This document shows positions 34,294-42,385 of a stretch of 45,529 bases of DNA, in pieces. A program made the translations under genes and the position numbers. The stretch covers positions 1 through 45,529 of the forward strand of contig JALNYO010000032.1 in assembly GCA_023229765.1 (NCBI GenBank). The letters run 5' to 3'. The notes beneath the pieces were generated by a model, which saw only the letters and a list, made by a program, of their open reading frames with translations, ran no database searches and was not told the DNA's origin. The DNA is from Syntrophales bacterium. Lineage in GTDB: Bacteria > Desulfobacterota > Syntrophia > Syntrophales > UBA5619. Position 1 is the stretch's first letter. Each line of letters begins with the position of its first letter.

Positions 34294-34380
34294 TGTATTG
34301 CTGTAATGTTGCGGGAAAATGTAGCCAAACAACTACAGGTTCAATGCTACACCATGTAGCCAATTGGAAACAAACAAAAA
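34294..34380. promoter_or_regulatory. Predicted activator-binding block (UAS), copy B
   Basis: Contains TGTAG-N8-CTACA (34320-34337) and the perfect GCTACA-CCA-TGTAGC (34346-34360), centred about 110-125 bases upstream of the -24/-12 promoter, the usual place for an enhancer-binding-protein site. About 78% identical to the block at 15030-15117. Confidence 0.7.
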
Positions 34381-34453
34381 AATAAAAAACGTTCCATTTT
34401 ACAAGTAACCAAAATGATTACTATATATAAGAAGTCCTGCCCCACTGAATATC

Positions 34454-34469
34454 TGGCACTCCTTTTGCT
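34454..34469 (+). promoter_or_regulatory. Sigma-54 (-24/-12) promoter of the right-arm operon
   Basis: TGGCACT-CCTT-TTGCT matches the consensus TGGCACG-N4-TTGCW with one change; GG and GC are ten bases apart. It precedes the SDR gene by 128 bases. Confidence 0.85.
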
Positions 34470-34597
34470 TAATTTAACGCCACAGGCAACAATCTGCTGC
34501 CACTATTCGAAGAACTTTAGAAAGCAGTTCCACCAGGAGGACGACCCCCAAAAGTGTCGGCTTGTCTGTATTTTTCAGATCATCAGGAGATCAGGTC

Positions 34598-35443
34598 ATG
34601 GATGCATACATTAATGAACCGGAAATACGCAAGGAAGACATTTTAAAAATCGATGACGGTGATTTCAATCTGCAGAACGTCTGCATCGTAACCGGCGCCG
34701 GCAGCGGCATCGGAAGAGCAACCGCTGTCGCCGCTTCGGTGAACAACCTTATCACCGTCGGCCTTGACGTCGATGAGGCCGCAGGACAGAAGACCCAGGC
34801 GCTCGCCCGGCAGCTTGGCGGCCAGATGATCTTCGTCAAAACCGATCTGACCAAAGACAGCGACATAGTCCGCGCCGTTCAGGAAGCGGCGAAACTTGGG
34901 AATATCAGATACCTCGCGAACATCGCCGGCATCCAGCATATCGACTCGATCGAAAATTTCCCGATGGCGAAATACGACCTGATGCTGGCGATCATGCTGC
35001 GGGCCCCCTTCTATCTCTCCCAATTAGTCACCCCCTTTTTCCATAAAAACCCGGGCGGCAAAGGCGTCATCGGCAACATGAGCTCCGTGCACGGCCATAT
35101 CTGCACCATCAACAAGCCGGTTTACAACATCACAAAATTCGGACTGCGGGCACTGGCGCAATCCATCGCCGCGGAGGGCGAGGGCCGTATCCGCGCCTTC
35201 ACGGTCAGCACCGGCTATGTCAAGACACAGCTCGCCCTGAACCAGATCCAGGCACAGGCCGAACAGAGGCACATCACCGCTGAAGAAGTCGTTCGTGACG
35301 TGATGATGGGAAAATCGCGAGTAAAAGAGATGATGTCGCCCGTGGAGGTCGGGAACCTTTTCATTCTTGGCTTTTCCCGCTTTGCGTCTTATCTCAACGG
35401 CGGCGATCTGCTCTTTGACGGCGGAATGGTGCTGACGTACTGA
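34598..35443 (+). CDS. SDR-family dehydrogenase, 3-hydroxybutyrate-dehydrogenase-like
   Basis: About 281 residues. NAD-binding loop TGAGSGIG at 32-39, NIAGIQHIDSIENFP near 106 (close to the NNAGIQHVxPIxxFP of D-3-hydroxybutyrate dehydrogenases), Ser in MSSVHG, and the YNITK catalytic Tyr/Lys near 178. A 25-residue N-terminal extension precedes the Rossmann fold. ATG at 34598 has AGGAG 8 bases upstream. First gene after the sigma-54 promoter. It likely oxidises a hydroxy-acid or alcohol that the following transporter imports; the exact substrate is not clear. Confidence 0.82.
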   Translation: MDAYINEPEIRKEDILKIDDGDFNLQNVCIVTGAGSGIGRATAVAASVNNLITVGLDVDEAAGQKTQALARQLGGQMIFVKTDLTKDSDIVRAVQEAAKLGNIRYLANIAGIQHIDSIENFPMAKYDLMLAIMLRAPFYLSQLVTPFFHKNPGGKGVIGNMSSVHGHICTINKPVYNITKFGLRALAQSIAAEGEGRIRAFTVSTGYVKTQLALNQIQAQAEQRHITAEEVVRDVMMGKSRVKEMMSPVEVGNLFILGFSRFASYLNGGDLLFDGGMVLTY

Positions 35444-35498
35444 TGATTTTACGATCAGAAAACCGAAAACTGCGTTACTGAGAAAAGGAGGTACTGAG

Positions 35499-36719
35499 AT
35501 GAATTTGAAAAGGGCTGTCGTTATTTGTTCAACAATTCTCGCGTTTCTGCTCGGTTTTAGTCTTATCGGCGCAACTGCCGCGGAGCCAATCAAACTGGGC
35601 GCCGTCTATCCTCTTGGCGATATCACGGGCGACCAGGGGGTCAAGGCGATGAAACTGGCGGTCAAGGAGATCAACGATGCGGGAGGACTTCTCGGACGTC
35701 CCGTCGAGCTGATCGTCATTGACGACGAGATGAAACCTGAAAAAGGTTCCGCTGCCATCGAGAAGCTGGCAACGGTGGACAAGGTGGATATTTTTGTCGG
35801 CGGCATGGCAAGCGGCGTGCTTCTGGCCCAGATCCCCATCATGAAAAAATATGAGAAGGTTACCGTCTGGACCGGCGCCGCCTACAACGGCTGCGAAAAG
35901 GCCCTCGGGCCCGACGCAAACTGGTTCTTCCATCTCCACCCCTGGGATTATCAGCAGGGAGAGAGTTATGTGGAAGGCTGGGCAGCCGTAACCAAGAAGT
36001 ACCCGCAGGTGAAAACGACCCGGCAGTTCTGGGCCTATGAGGAAGGCGCCTTCGGTACGGGTTCCTTCAAGGCCAGCAAGACGCTGTACAAAAATGCGGC
36101 GATCGAAGGGGAATCATTCAAGAGCGCGGCTGTCGGTGGGGGTGACTACCGGGCCGTCCTGAGACACGCCAAGGAGTTCAACCCGGATCTCTTCATCTGG
36201 GTAGGGTATGCCGCCGATGCGTTGCCGATTATGGAACAATCAAAAGAAATAGACTTCAATCCTCCCGTCTTTCTTGGTTCTCCTCCGGGCTGGCCCGCGG
36301 ATTTCGGCAAATCCCCGCTTGCGGACGGGGTAACGCTTTACGGCATGTGGGCGCCTTCCATCAAGGAGGTAAGTCCTGTCAGCAAACATTTTTGGGATGC
36401 CTACATCAAAATGTATCGCGAGGAGCCGGCTACCTACTTCGCCCCCCTGGCCTACACAAATGTGATGTTTGTCGCGGCGGGAATCAAAAAAGCCGGGACA
36501 TTGGACAAGGCAGCCCTGATCAAGGCGCTGGAGGAAACAAAATATGTCTCCCCGCTTGGCGAAACCCTGACCATAAAACCCAGCAACATCATCAAACATC
36601 AGGGATTCACGAAGCAGAAGATACTTCAATGGCAGAATGGGGTTCAACAGGTTATCTGGCCCTTTGAGTTCTCAAAAGCCAAGATAGTTTCTCCGTTCCC
36701 GAGTTGGAAAAAAAGATGA
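35499..36719 (+). CDS. ABC transporter periplasmic binding protein, LivK-like (second system)
   Basis: 406 residues with a signal peptide (MNLKRAVVICSTILAF ... ATAAEP). The mature start IKLGAVYPLGDITGDQG and INDAGGLLGRPVELIVIDDE are LivK/amide-binding-protein signatures. It is clearly diverged from the binding protein at 4282-5493, so a different ligand is expected. AAGGAGG precedes the ATG. It begins 55 bases after the SDR gene and ends overlapping livH. Confidence 0.9.
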   Translation: MNLKRAVVICSTILAFLLGFSLIGATAAEPIKLGAVYPLGDITGDQGVKAMKLAVKEINDAGGLLGRPVELIVIDDEMKPEKGSAAIEKLATVDKVDIFVGGMASGVLLAQIPIMKKYEKVTVWTGAAYNGCEKALGPDANWFFHLHPWDYQQGESYVEGWAAVTKKYPQVKTTRQFWAYEEGAFGTGSFKASKTLYKNAAIEGESFKSAAVGGGDYRAVLRHAKEFNPDLFIWVGYAADALPIMEQSKEIDFNPPVFLGSPPGWPADFGKSPLADGVTLYGMWAPSIKEVSPVSKHFWDAYIKMYREEPATYFAPLAYTNVMFVAAGIKKAGTLDKAALIKALEETKYVSPLGETLTIKPSNIIKHQGFTKQKILQWQNGVQQVIWPFEFSKAKIVSPFPSWKKR

Positions 36720-37645
36720 AGGAATTGTTCAAACAGAGAATCTGGCAATGGCTCCTGGCAAGCCTGATCCTGGCGGTCGCGCTGGCCTGCTGGAAACCTT
36801 ACGTACTCGTCGAGGGAATCCAGCGGTCATCTCTTTACGCCATGATCGCGCTTCCCATGGCCCTGGTTCTCGGAATTGTGGGAATCGTCAATCTGGCGCA
36901 CGGTGAATTCATGATGCTGGGGGCCTACCTGGCCTACTGGCTGAATGTCCATTTCGGTATGGACCCGTTCGTGGCAATGTTTCCCGCCTTTATAGCCTTC
37001 GCCGTGATCGGCGTTATCAGTTATCTGACAACCATCAAGTACGTGCTCGGCGCGCCGGAACTTAATCAGCTTTTATTGACGTTCGGTCTGGCAATGATCC
37101 TCCAGCAACTGGCGAATCTGGTCTGGACCTCTCAGCCCCTCAAGGTGCATCTGGGGTATGTCTCGGCATCGGCAGCCATCGGTTCGTTTTCGTTCGGCAC
37201 CTTTGAGTTCGTTTACGTGGCCGCCGCGGCCATCCTTTTGGGAGGGCTGCTTCTCTTTCTGAAATACACCCGACTCGGCCAGGCAGCCCTGGCCGTCGGG
37301 CAAAACCCGCGCGGCGCAAAACTGGTCGGCATCAATGTCGATCAGACCTATCTGATCATCTTCAGCCTCTCCATCGCCCTTGTGGGGGCAATCGGGGCGA
37401 TCTTCATGACCAGGCATTCCATTTTCCCCCTCGTGGGGGGCGCCTACACCTTGAAATCATTTTGTCTCATCGCAATGGCAGGAATGGGAAATCTTGTCGG
37501 CATTGCGGTGTTCAGCCTGATCCTCGGCGTCTCGGAGAGTCTTGTCCTCTCTCTCAGGGGGTACGCCGGCTGGGCTGATATCATCTTCTTTGCGCTTATC
37601 ACAGGTGTCATTATCGTCAGATCCCATCAAAGGCAAATCAGATGA
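36716..37645 (+). CDS. livH: Branched-chain amino-acid-type ABC permease LivH (second system)
   Basis: About 309 residues, multi-pass. GIVNLAHGEFMMLGAYLAY near residue 62 is the LivH hallmark and AVGQNPRGAKLVGINV near 195 the coupling loop. The ATG overlaps the binding-protein stop (ATGA). A TTG 12 bases upstream is an unlikely alternative. Confidence 0.92.
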   Translation: MKELFKQRIWQWLLASLILAVALACWKPYVLVEGIQRSSLYAMIALPMALVLGIVGIVNLAHGEFMMLGAYLAYWLNVHFGMDPFVAMFPAFIAFAVIGVISYLTTIKYVLGAPELNQLLLTFGLAMILQQLANLVWTSQPLKVHLGYVSASAAIGSFSFGTFEFVYVAAAAILLGGLLLFLKYTRLGQAALAVGQNPRGAKLVGINVDQTYLIIFSLSIALVGAIGAIFMTRHSIFPLVGGAYTLKSFCLIAMAGMGNLVGIAVFSLILGVSESLVLSLRGYAGWADIIFFALITGVIIVRSHQRQIR

Positions 37646-38562
37646 AGACACAGAACCGCTGGATACTTTATGCCGTTGTCACTGCCCTGCTTGTCACGCT
37701 TCCCTATTATACCGGGACATACCTGCTGAGCGTCGCCGGGACAATCCTCATCTATCTGGCTCTGGCCCTGAGTTGGGACATGCTTCTGAGGTCCGGTCAG
37801 CTCTCCTTCGGCATTGCGGGGTTCTTCGGAATAGGCGGCTATGCGGCCGTCCTCATCTTTATGAATGCCGGCGTGAACCCGCTCGTCAGTATCCTGGCGG
37901 GGGGAGCCGCTGCCGGTGTTTTTGCGTTGATTATCGGAACTGCCGTGCTGCAGCTTCGGGGCATGTATTTTGCGATTGTAACCCTGGCGCTGGCGGAGAT
38001 TTTCCGGGTAATTATCAGGAATCTTCCGGATCTGACAGGCGGTCCCGAGGGGCTGGTTTTGCCAGCCGCTATCTTTTCGGGGGATTCGACCAGTACCTTC
38101 TGGCTAATCCTCGCGGTTGCCATAACCGCCGTTATCGCCTCTGAAATATTTCAAAAAAGCCGAATTTTCTTCGCCCTCACCTCAATCAGAAACGACGAAG
38201 TTCTGGCCCGGTCGAGCGGCATCAATGTGTTCAAATACTTAGTCATCGTCTTTGCCGTTACCTCGGCAATTCAGGGGATTGCCGGCGGCGCCTATGCCCA
38301 TGTTCATGGTTTCGTCTCCCCGGAGGGAAGTTTTTCCCTTGACTTCGCCCTGCTTCCGATGGCGATGGCCCTTTTCGGCGGGATGCATACCACTTGGGGG
38401 CCGGTTCTGGGGGCGGTTCTGCTGGGAATCGCCGCGGAGTTTCTGAAACTGCAGATTCCCTATGGTCACCTGCTGGTTTACGGAGTCATTATTGTGATCG
38501 CAATCATCCTGTTTCCCAAAGGAATTGTGGGGACCATCAGTCAAAAATTGCAGGCAAGGTGA
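37642..38562 (+). CDS. livM: Branched-chain amino-acid-type ABC permease LivM (second system)
   Basis: 306 residues, multi-pass. SGQLSFGIAGFFGIGGYAA near 52 and the coupling segment SIRNDEVLARSSGINVFKYL near 183 are typical of LivM. It overlaps livH by 4 bases (ATGA) and its stop overlaps the livG ATG by one base, so the operon is tightly coupled. Confidence 0.92.
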   Translation: MKTQNRWILYAVVTALLVTLPYYTGTYLLSVAGTILIYLALALSWDMLLRSGQLSFGIAGFFGIGGYAAVLIFMNAGVNPLVSILAGGAAAGVFALIIGTAVLQLRGMYFAIVTLALAEIFRVIIRNLPDLTGGPEGLVLPAAIFSGDSTSTFWLILAVAITAVIASEIFQKSRIFFALTSIRNDEVLARSSGINVFKYLVIVFAVTSAIQGIAGGAYAHVHGFVSPEGSFSLDFALLPMAMALFGGMHTTWGPVLGAVLLGIAAEFLKLQIPYGHLLVYGVIIVIAIILFPKGIVGTISQKLQAR

Positions 38563-39302
38563 TGGCAATTTCAAAGGTACAGACCGCTCCTATTTTACAG
38601 ATCGAGAACCTGAAGAGACTCTTCGGGGGGCTGGCCGCGCTCAACGGGGCCACCTTCGAGATCCGGGAAAACGAAGTCCTTGGCATTCTGGGGCCCAATG
38701 GCGCCGGAAAGACGACCCTGATCAACGTGATTGCCGGCATCTATCTTCCCACGAGCGGAAGGATCTTTTTCGAGGGGCGTGATATCACGAACATTCCGGC
38801 CCACCGGATCTGCCGGCTCGGAATCGGCAGGACCTTTCAACTCGCGAAGCCCCTCGAAGATCTGAGCCTGGCGGAAAATGTCATGGTGGGGGCCCTCTTC
38901 GGCAGCGGGTGCACCTTGAGAGAGGCAAGAAAAAGATCAGAAGAAACATGCGAGTTTGTGGGTCTCGGGGACGTCCAGCGAGGCATTTCCAAGGTGACCG
39001 CGCTGGAAATAAAGAAAATGCAGATTGCCCATGCCCTGGCCGCACGGCCCCGGATTCTTTTTCTCGATGAGGTGATGGCGGGTCTCAACACCGACGAGAC
39101 CTTCGAGATGATCGAGCTGGTGCGGAAAATTCATGACCGGGGGGTGACGATCGGAATCGTCGAACACGTAATGCGGGTCATCAAGGAATTGACGAATCGG
39201 GTGGTAGTCCTGGACTGGGGACAGGTGATCGCGGAAGGGCCGTACGAGGCTGTCTCCGCAAATCCACTTGTCATCAGCGCCTATCTTGGAGAGGAGACAT
39301 GA
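38562..39302 (+). CDS. livG: Branched-chain amino-acid-type ABC ATPase LivG (second system)
   Basis: 246 residues. Walker A GPNGAGKTTL near 44 and a Walker B ending LFLDEVMAGLN near 168, where the usual DEPxAG is DEVMAG. The signature region reads ISKVTALEIKKMQIAHAL, lacking a clear LSGGQ, as is common for LivG. H-loop VEHVMRVI is present. The ATG at 38562 shares its A with the livM stop. Confidence 0.9.
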   Translation: MAISKVQTAPILQIENLKRLFGGLAALNGATFEIRENEVLGILGPNGAGKTTLINVIAGIYLPTSGRIFFEGRDITNIPAHRICRLGIGRTFQLAKPLEDLSLAENVMVGALFGSGCTLREARKRSEETCEFVGLGDVQRGISKVTALEIKKMQIAHALAARPRILFLDEVMAGLNTDETFEMIELVRKIHDRGVTIGIVEHVMRVIKELTNRVVVLDWGQVIAEGPYEAVSANPLVISAYLGEET

Positions 39303-40003
39303 TGCTCACACTGAGGGAGGTCAACGTCTCGTATGGAAAACTGCACATCCTCTGGGATCTCTCCCTGCAGGTCGGACAGGAGTCGGTCGGCCTTTTCGGG
39401 CCTAATGGCGCCGGCAAGACAACCCTGATCAACACCCTTCTGGGGCTCGTCAAACCAACGAGCGGCGAAATCCTCTTTGAAGGCGAAACCCTGCTCGCTT
39501 TGAAAACGCACCAGCGGATAAGGCGCGGCATTGCGGTGGTGCCGCAGGAACGGGAGCTTTTCCCGACGCTGACCGTACTCGAAAACCTGATGTCCGGCGC
39601 CCTGCATATCCCGAGGGCAAAACAGAAGGCGACGGAACAGCTCGAGACCGTCATCCAGCTCTTTCCCGTACTCAAGGAGCGATTCAAACAACTGGCCGGC
39701 ACCATGAGCGGTGGACAGCAGCGGATGCTGGCGATCGGCCGCGCCCTGATGGCAGACCCGCGACTCCTCATTCTTGATGAACCTTCGGGGGGACTGCAGC
39801 CCAGCCTTGTCTCGGAACTATTCGAGCGGCTCGGAAAGATCAAGGAAAGCGTCGCCATCCTTGTGGCGGAACAAAACGTAAGACAGTGTCTGAAGGCGAT
39901 AGACAGAGGGTATGTAATCGAAAACGGCCGCGTTGTGATGGAAAAAAACGTCGAAGAACTGACGAACAACGACTACATCCGGAAATCATACCTGGGAATT
40001 TGA
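39299..40003 (+). CDS. livF: Branched-chain amino-acid-type ABC ATPase LivF (second system)
   Basis: 234 residues. Walker A GPNGAGKTT near 34, signature MSGGQQRMLAIGRAL near 138, Walker B LLILDEPSGGLQP near 158 and AEQNV H-loop region. Overlaps livG by 4 bases (ATGA) with GGAG upstream. Completes the same K-H-M-G-F order as the left-arm system. Confidence 0.93.
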   Translation: MMLTLREVNVSYGKLHILWDLSLQVGQESVGLFGPNGAGKTTLINTLLGLVKPTSGEILFEGETLLALKTHQRIRRGIAVVPQERELFPTLTVLENLMSGALHIPRAKQKATEQLETVIQLFPVLKERFKQLAGTMSGGQQRMLAIGRALMADPRLLILDEPSGGLQPSLVSELFERLGKIKESVAILVAEQNVRQCLKAIDRGYVIENGRVVMEKNVEELTNNDYIRKSYLGI

Positions 40004-40063
40004 GTTATTAAACTGCATACCCGCAGAGGGACTGCAGCCGGAATAAACGAAAGGAGAAGCGAT

Positions 40064-40930
40064 ATGAGTGAGCCAATCATGATCTCCGGCAAAGGCGACG
40101 GGGTTAAACTTCAATTGGCCGAGTGGGGAACAACCGGACAAGTCGTCCTGTGCATTCACGGGATAACGGCCAACTGCCGATGCTGGGATGTGGTCGCTTC
40201 TTCCCTGGAAGCAGAGTTCCGCGTCCTCGCGATGGATCTGCGGGGCAGAGGACATTCCGAAAAGCCGGCGACAGGCTACTCCGTTGAACAACACTGCCGG
40301 GACATCGCGGCTCTTCAGGACGATCTGGGCCTGAAGCGTCCGGTGATCATGGGGCATTCGCTGGGGGCCTTCATCGCCCTCGCCTTCGCCGCCACTTACC
40401 CGGACAGGGTTGAGAGCGTCATCCTCGTGGATGGCGGAGGCGACCTTTCCGCAGAGCAGATGGCCAAGGTCTTTTCCGGGATCAAGCCGGCGCTGGAGCG
40501 GCTGGGAAAGGTTTTTCCCTCCGCGGATGCCTATATAGACACCATGAAGCAGGCTCCGTATCTTCAGCCTTGGTCGCCTGCACTGGAGACCTATTGCCGT
40601 TACGAGCTTACCGAGGTCGAAGGCGGCGTAAAGGCGAACATCGATCCGCTTCACATTCAGGAAGAGGCAATCAATTTGGGGAAAATGAAAGCGGCCTCCT
40701 TTTACAAAAAAATCGCCTGCAAAGTGCTGATCCTGAGGGCGACGAGAGGGCTTCTGGCCGAGGATGACATTCTCCTGCCGGAGGAGGTTGTCGAGAGGAT
40801 GACGCGGGAAATTCTCACTGCAAAGCGGATTGATATACCGGGAACCAACCATTACAGCATTCTCTTTCAGCCAAACAAGCTGCGTGACGAGGCTATTAAG
40901 GGCTTTCTGAGGGAACATTCCCGTTTTTGA
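40064..40930 (+). CDS. Alpha/beta-fold hydrolase
   Basis: 288 residues. Oxyanion-loop CIHGITANC near 30-38, nucleophile elbow MGHSLG with Ser99, an acidic residue in LAEDD near 230 and His in GTNHYS near 268 complete a Ser-Asp-His triad. The cap region holds FPSADAYIDTM. Such enzymes hydrolyse esters, lactones, C-C diketones or carbamates; its place between a transporter and alcohol/acid-activating enzymes suggests ester or lactone opening. AAGGAG precedes the ATG by about 7 bases. Confidence 0.85.
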   Translation: MSEPIMISGKGDGVKLQLAEWGTTGQVVLCIHGITANCRCWDVVASSLEAEFRVLAMDLRGRGHSEKPATGYSVEQHCRDIAALQDDLGLKRPVIMGHSLGAFIALAFAATYPDRVESVILVDGGGDLSAEQMAKVFSGIKPALERLGKVFPSADAYIDTMKQAPYLQPWSPALETYCRYELTEVEGGVKANIDPLHIQEEAINLGKMKAASFYKKIACKVLILRATRGLLAEDDILLPEEVVERMTREILTAKRIDIPGTNHYSILFQPNKLRDEAIKGFLREHSRF

Positions 40931-41080
40931 GGGTGGGAGGGTGCTGACGCACTTGAGGAAGGCAACAGAGAATAAACCTTCATACCCGGCACGGACACAA
41001 CGAATGATGAAAATGCTGATTCACAATCAACTGTGATAACAAATGTTTGCATCCATTTTCATATAAAAGTTTAATTTCGT

Positions 41081-41110
41081 TTGCATTTATATCGACATTT
41101 TTCATATAAG
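41081..41110 (+). promoter_or_regulatory. Possible promoter of the alcohol dehydrogenase gene
   Basis: TTGCAT (41081-41086), 18-base spacer, TATAAG (41105-41110). A partial direct repeat of this A/T-rich region, TTTGCAT then ATTTTCATATAA, lies just upstream at 41046-41066. Confidence 0.4.
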
Positions 41111-41140
41111 CTACATTCACACAATCATAAGGAGGGTTAC

Positions 41141-42310
41141 ATGAACGATTCCAGAATCTTTCAAATGCCGTCTGTTGTTCATTTCGGAAGTGGCGCCGCC
41201 GCACAGGCCGGGCCCGAGGCTGCACGCCTGGGGGCGAAAAAGGCGCTGCTCGTCACCGACGAAATTCTGATGCAGACAGGCGCCGTAAAGCCGGTAATAG
41301 ACTCTCTGGGGGCGGCAAACATTGAAACCGTTATTTTTGACAAGATCGCCAGCGAGCCGGTTATCAAGTTTGTCGAAGAAGGACTGCAACTCCTGCGCCA
41401 GAAAAAATGCGACGTACTCGTCGCGGTCGGAGGGGGCAGCCCGATAGATACGGCAAAGGCCATTGCCGTGATGGCCGCCAACCCGGGAAAGATAGAAGAT
41501 TACATGGGCATAGGGAAGATAAAAAATCCGGGAATGCCATTGATCGCCATTCCGACCACAGCCGGCACCGGAAGCGAGGTGACTATTTTCACGATCATTA
41601 CCGACACGAAACGGGACGTGAAGATGCTGATCGGAAGTCCCCATGTGATGCCCCGGATCGCCTTGGTGGACCCACTGATGACGCTCGGCATGCCCCGCGG
41701 TCTTACCGCGGCGACAGGGCTTGACGCCTTGACCCACGCCATCGAGGCCTATGTCTCGCTGAAGGCCCAGCCACTGAGCGATGTCATGGCGCTTTCCGCA
41801 ATAGAGCGCCTGTTCAAAAACCTTCCCCAGGCATGGGCTAATCCGAACAACATTGAAGCCCGGACGCAGACGCTTCTGGGAGCAATGCAGGCAGGAATCG
41901 CCTTCAGCAATGCCTCGGTCGCCCTCGTGCATGGAATGTCCCGGCCGCTCGGCGCCTATTTTCACATTCCTCACGGCCTGAGCAATGCCACGCTGCTGGG
42001 GGATGTGATGGAATTCAGCATCATGGGAAACCCCGTCCGGTATGCCCGAATCACCGAGGCAATGGGAGTCGATATAACCGGACTGCTTCCGACAGAAGCC
42101 GCCGAAGAGGGAGCAATGCTCATCAAGAAACTGGTTGCCGATCTTGAGGTTCCCTCCATTAAGGAACTGGGCGTGGATAAAAAGAAACTGGACGAGGTTG
42201 TCGAGCAAATGGCGAAGGACGCCATCGCCAGCGGCAGCCCCGGAAACAACCCACGGATAGCCACCCCGCAGGAGATTGTCTCCCTATATTACAAGGCTTT
42301 CCAGGGCTGA
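41141..42310 (+). CDS. Iron-containing (group III) alcohol dehydrogenase
   Basis: 389 residues. NAD-binding GGGSPIDTAK at 97-106, PTTAGTGSEVT near 138, and metal ligands Asp195 and His199 (GLDALTHAIEAYVS), His264 (HGMSRPLG) and His278 (HIPHG). Interconverts an alcohol and an aldehyde or ketone with NAD(H). ATG at 41141 follows AAGGAGG by 5 bases and is preferred to an ATG at 41081 inside the A/T-rich promoter region. Confidence 0.93.
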   Translation: MNDSRIFQMPSVVHFGSGAAAQAGPEAARLGAKKALLVTDEILMQTGAVKPVIDSLGAANIETVIFDKIASEPVIKFVEEGLQLLRQKKCDVLVAVGGGSPIDTAKAIAVMAANPGKIEDYMGIGKIKNPGMPLIAIPTTAGTGSEVTIFTIITDTKRDVKMLIGSPHVMPRIALVDPLMTLGMPRGLTAATGLDALTHAIEAYVSLKAQPLSDVMALSAIERLFKNLPQAWANPNNIEARTQTLLGAMQAGIAFSNASVALVHGMSRPLGAYFHIPHGLSNATLLGDVMEFSIMGNPVRYARITEAMGVDITGLLPTEAAEEGAMLIKKLVADLEVPSIKELGVDKKKLDEVVEQMAKDAIASGSPGNNPRIATPQEIVSLYYKAFQG

Positions 42311-42385
42311 TGCTTTCCTTGAACATCTGAAATCAACCGAACCGGCAACCACAGAACAGTGGCACCGAACAATAAGGAGAACAAG

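Larger units (their letters stand above)
34244..34597. other. Regulatory gap with a fragment of the sigma-54 activator gene
   Basis: Bases 34259-34285 match 14848-14875, inside the activator gene (codons 40-49), almost perfectly. This is followed directly by the activator-binding block and the sigma-54 promoter. The rest, 34470-34597, shows no gene; the SDR ribosome-binding site AGGAG is at about 34585. Confidence 0.6.
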
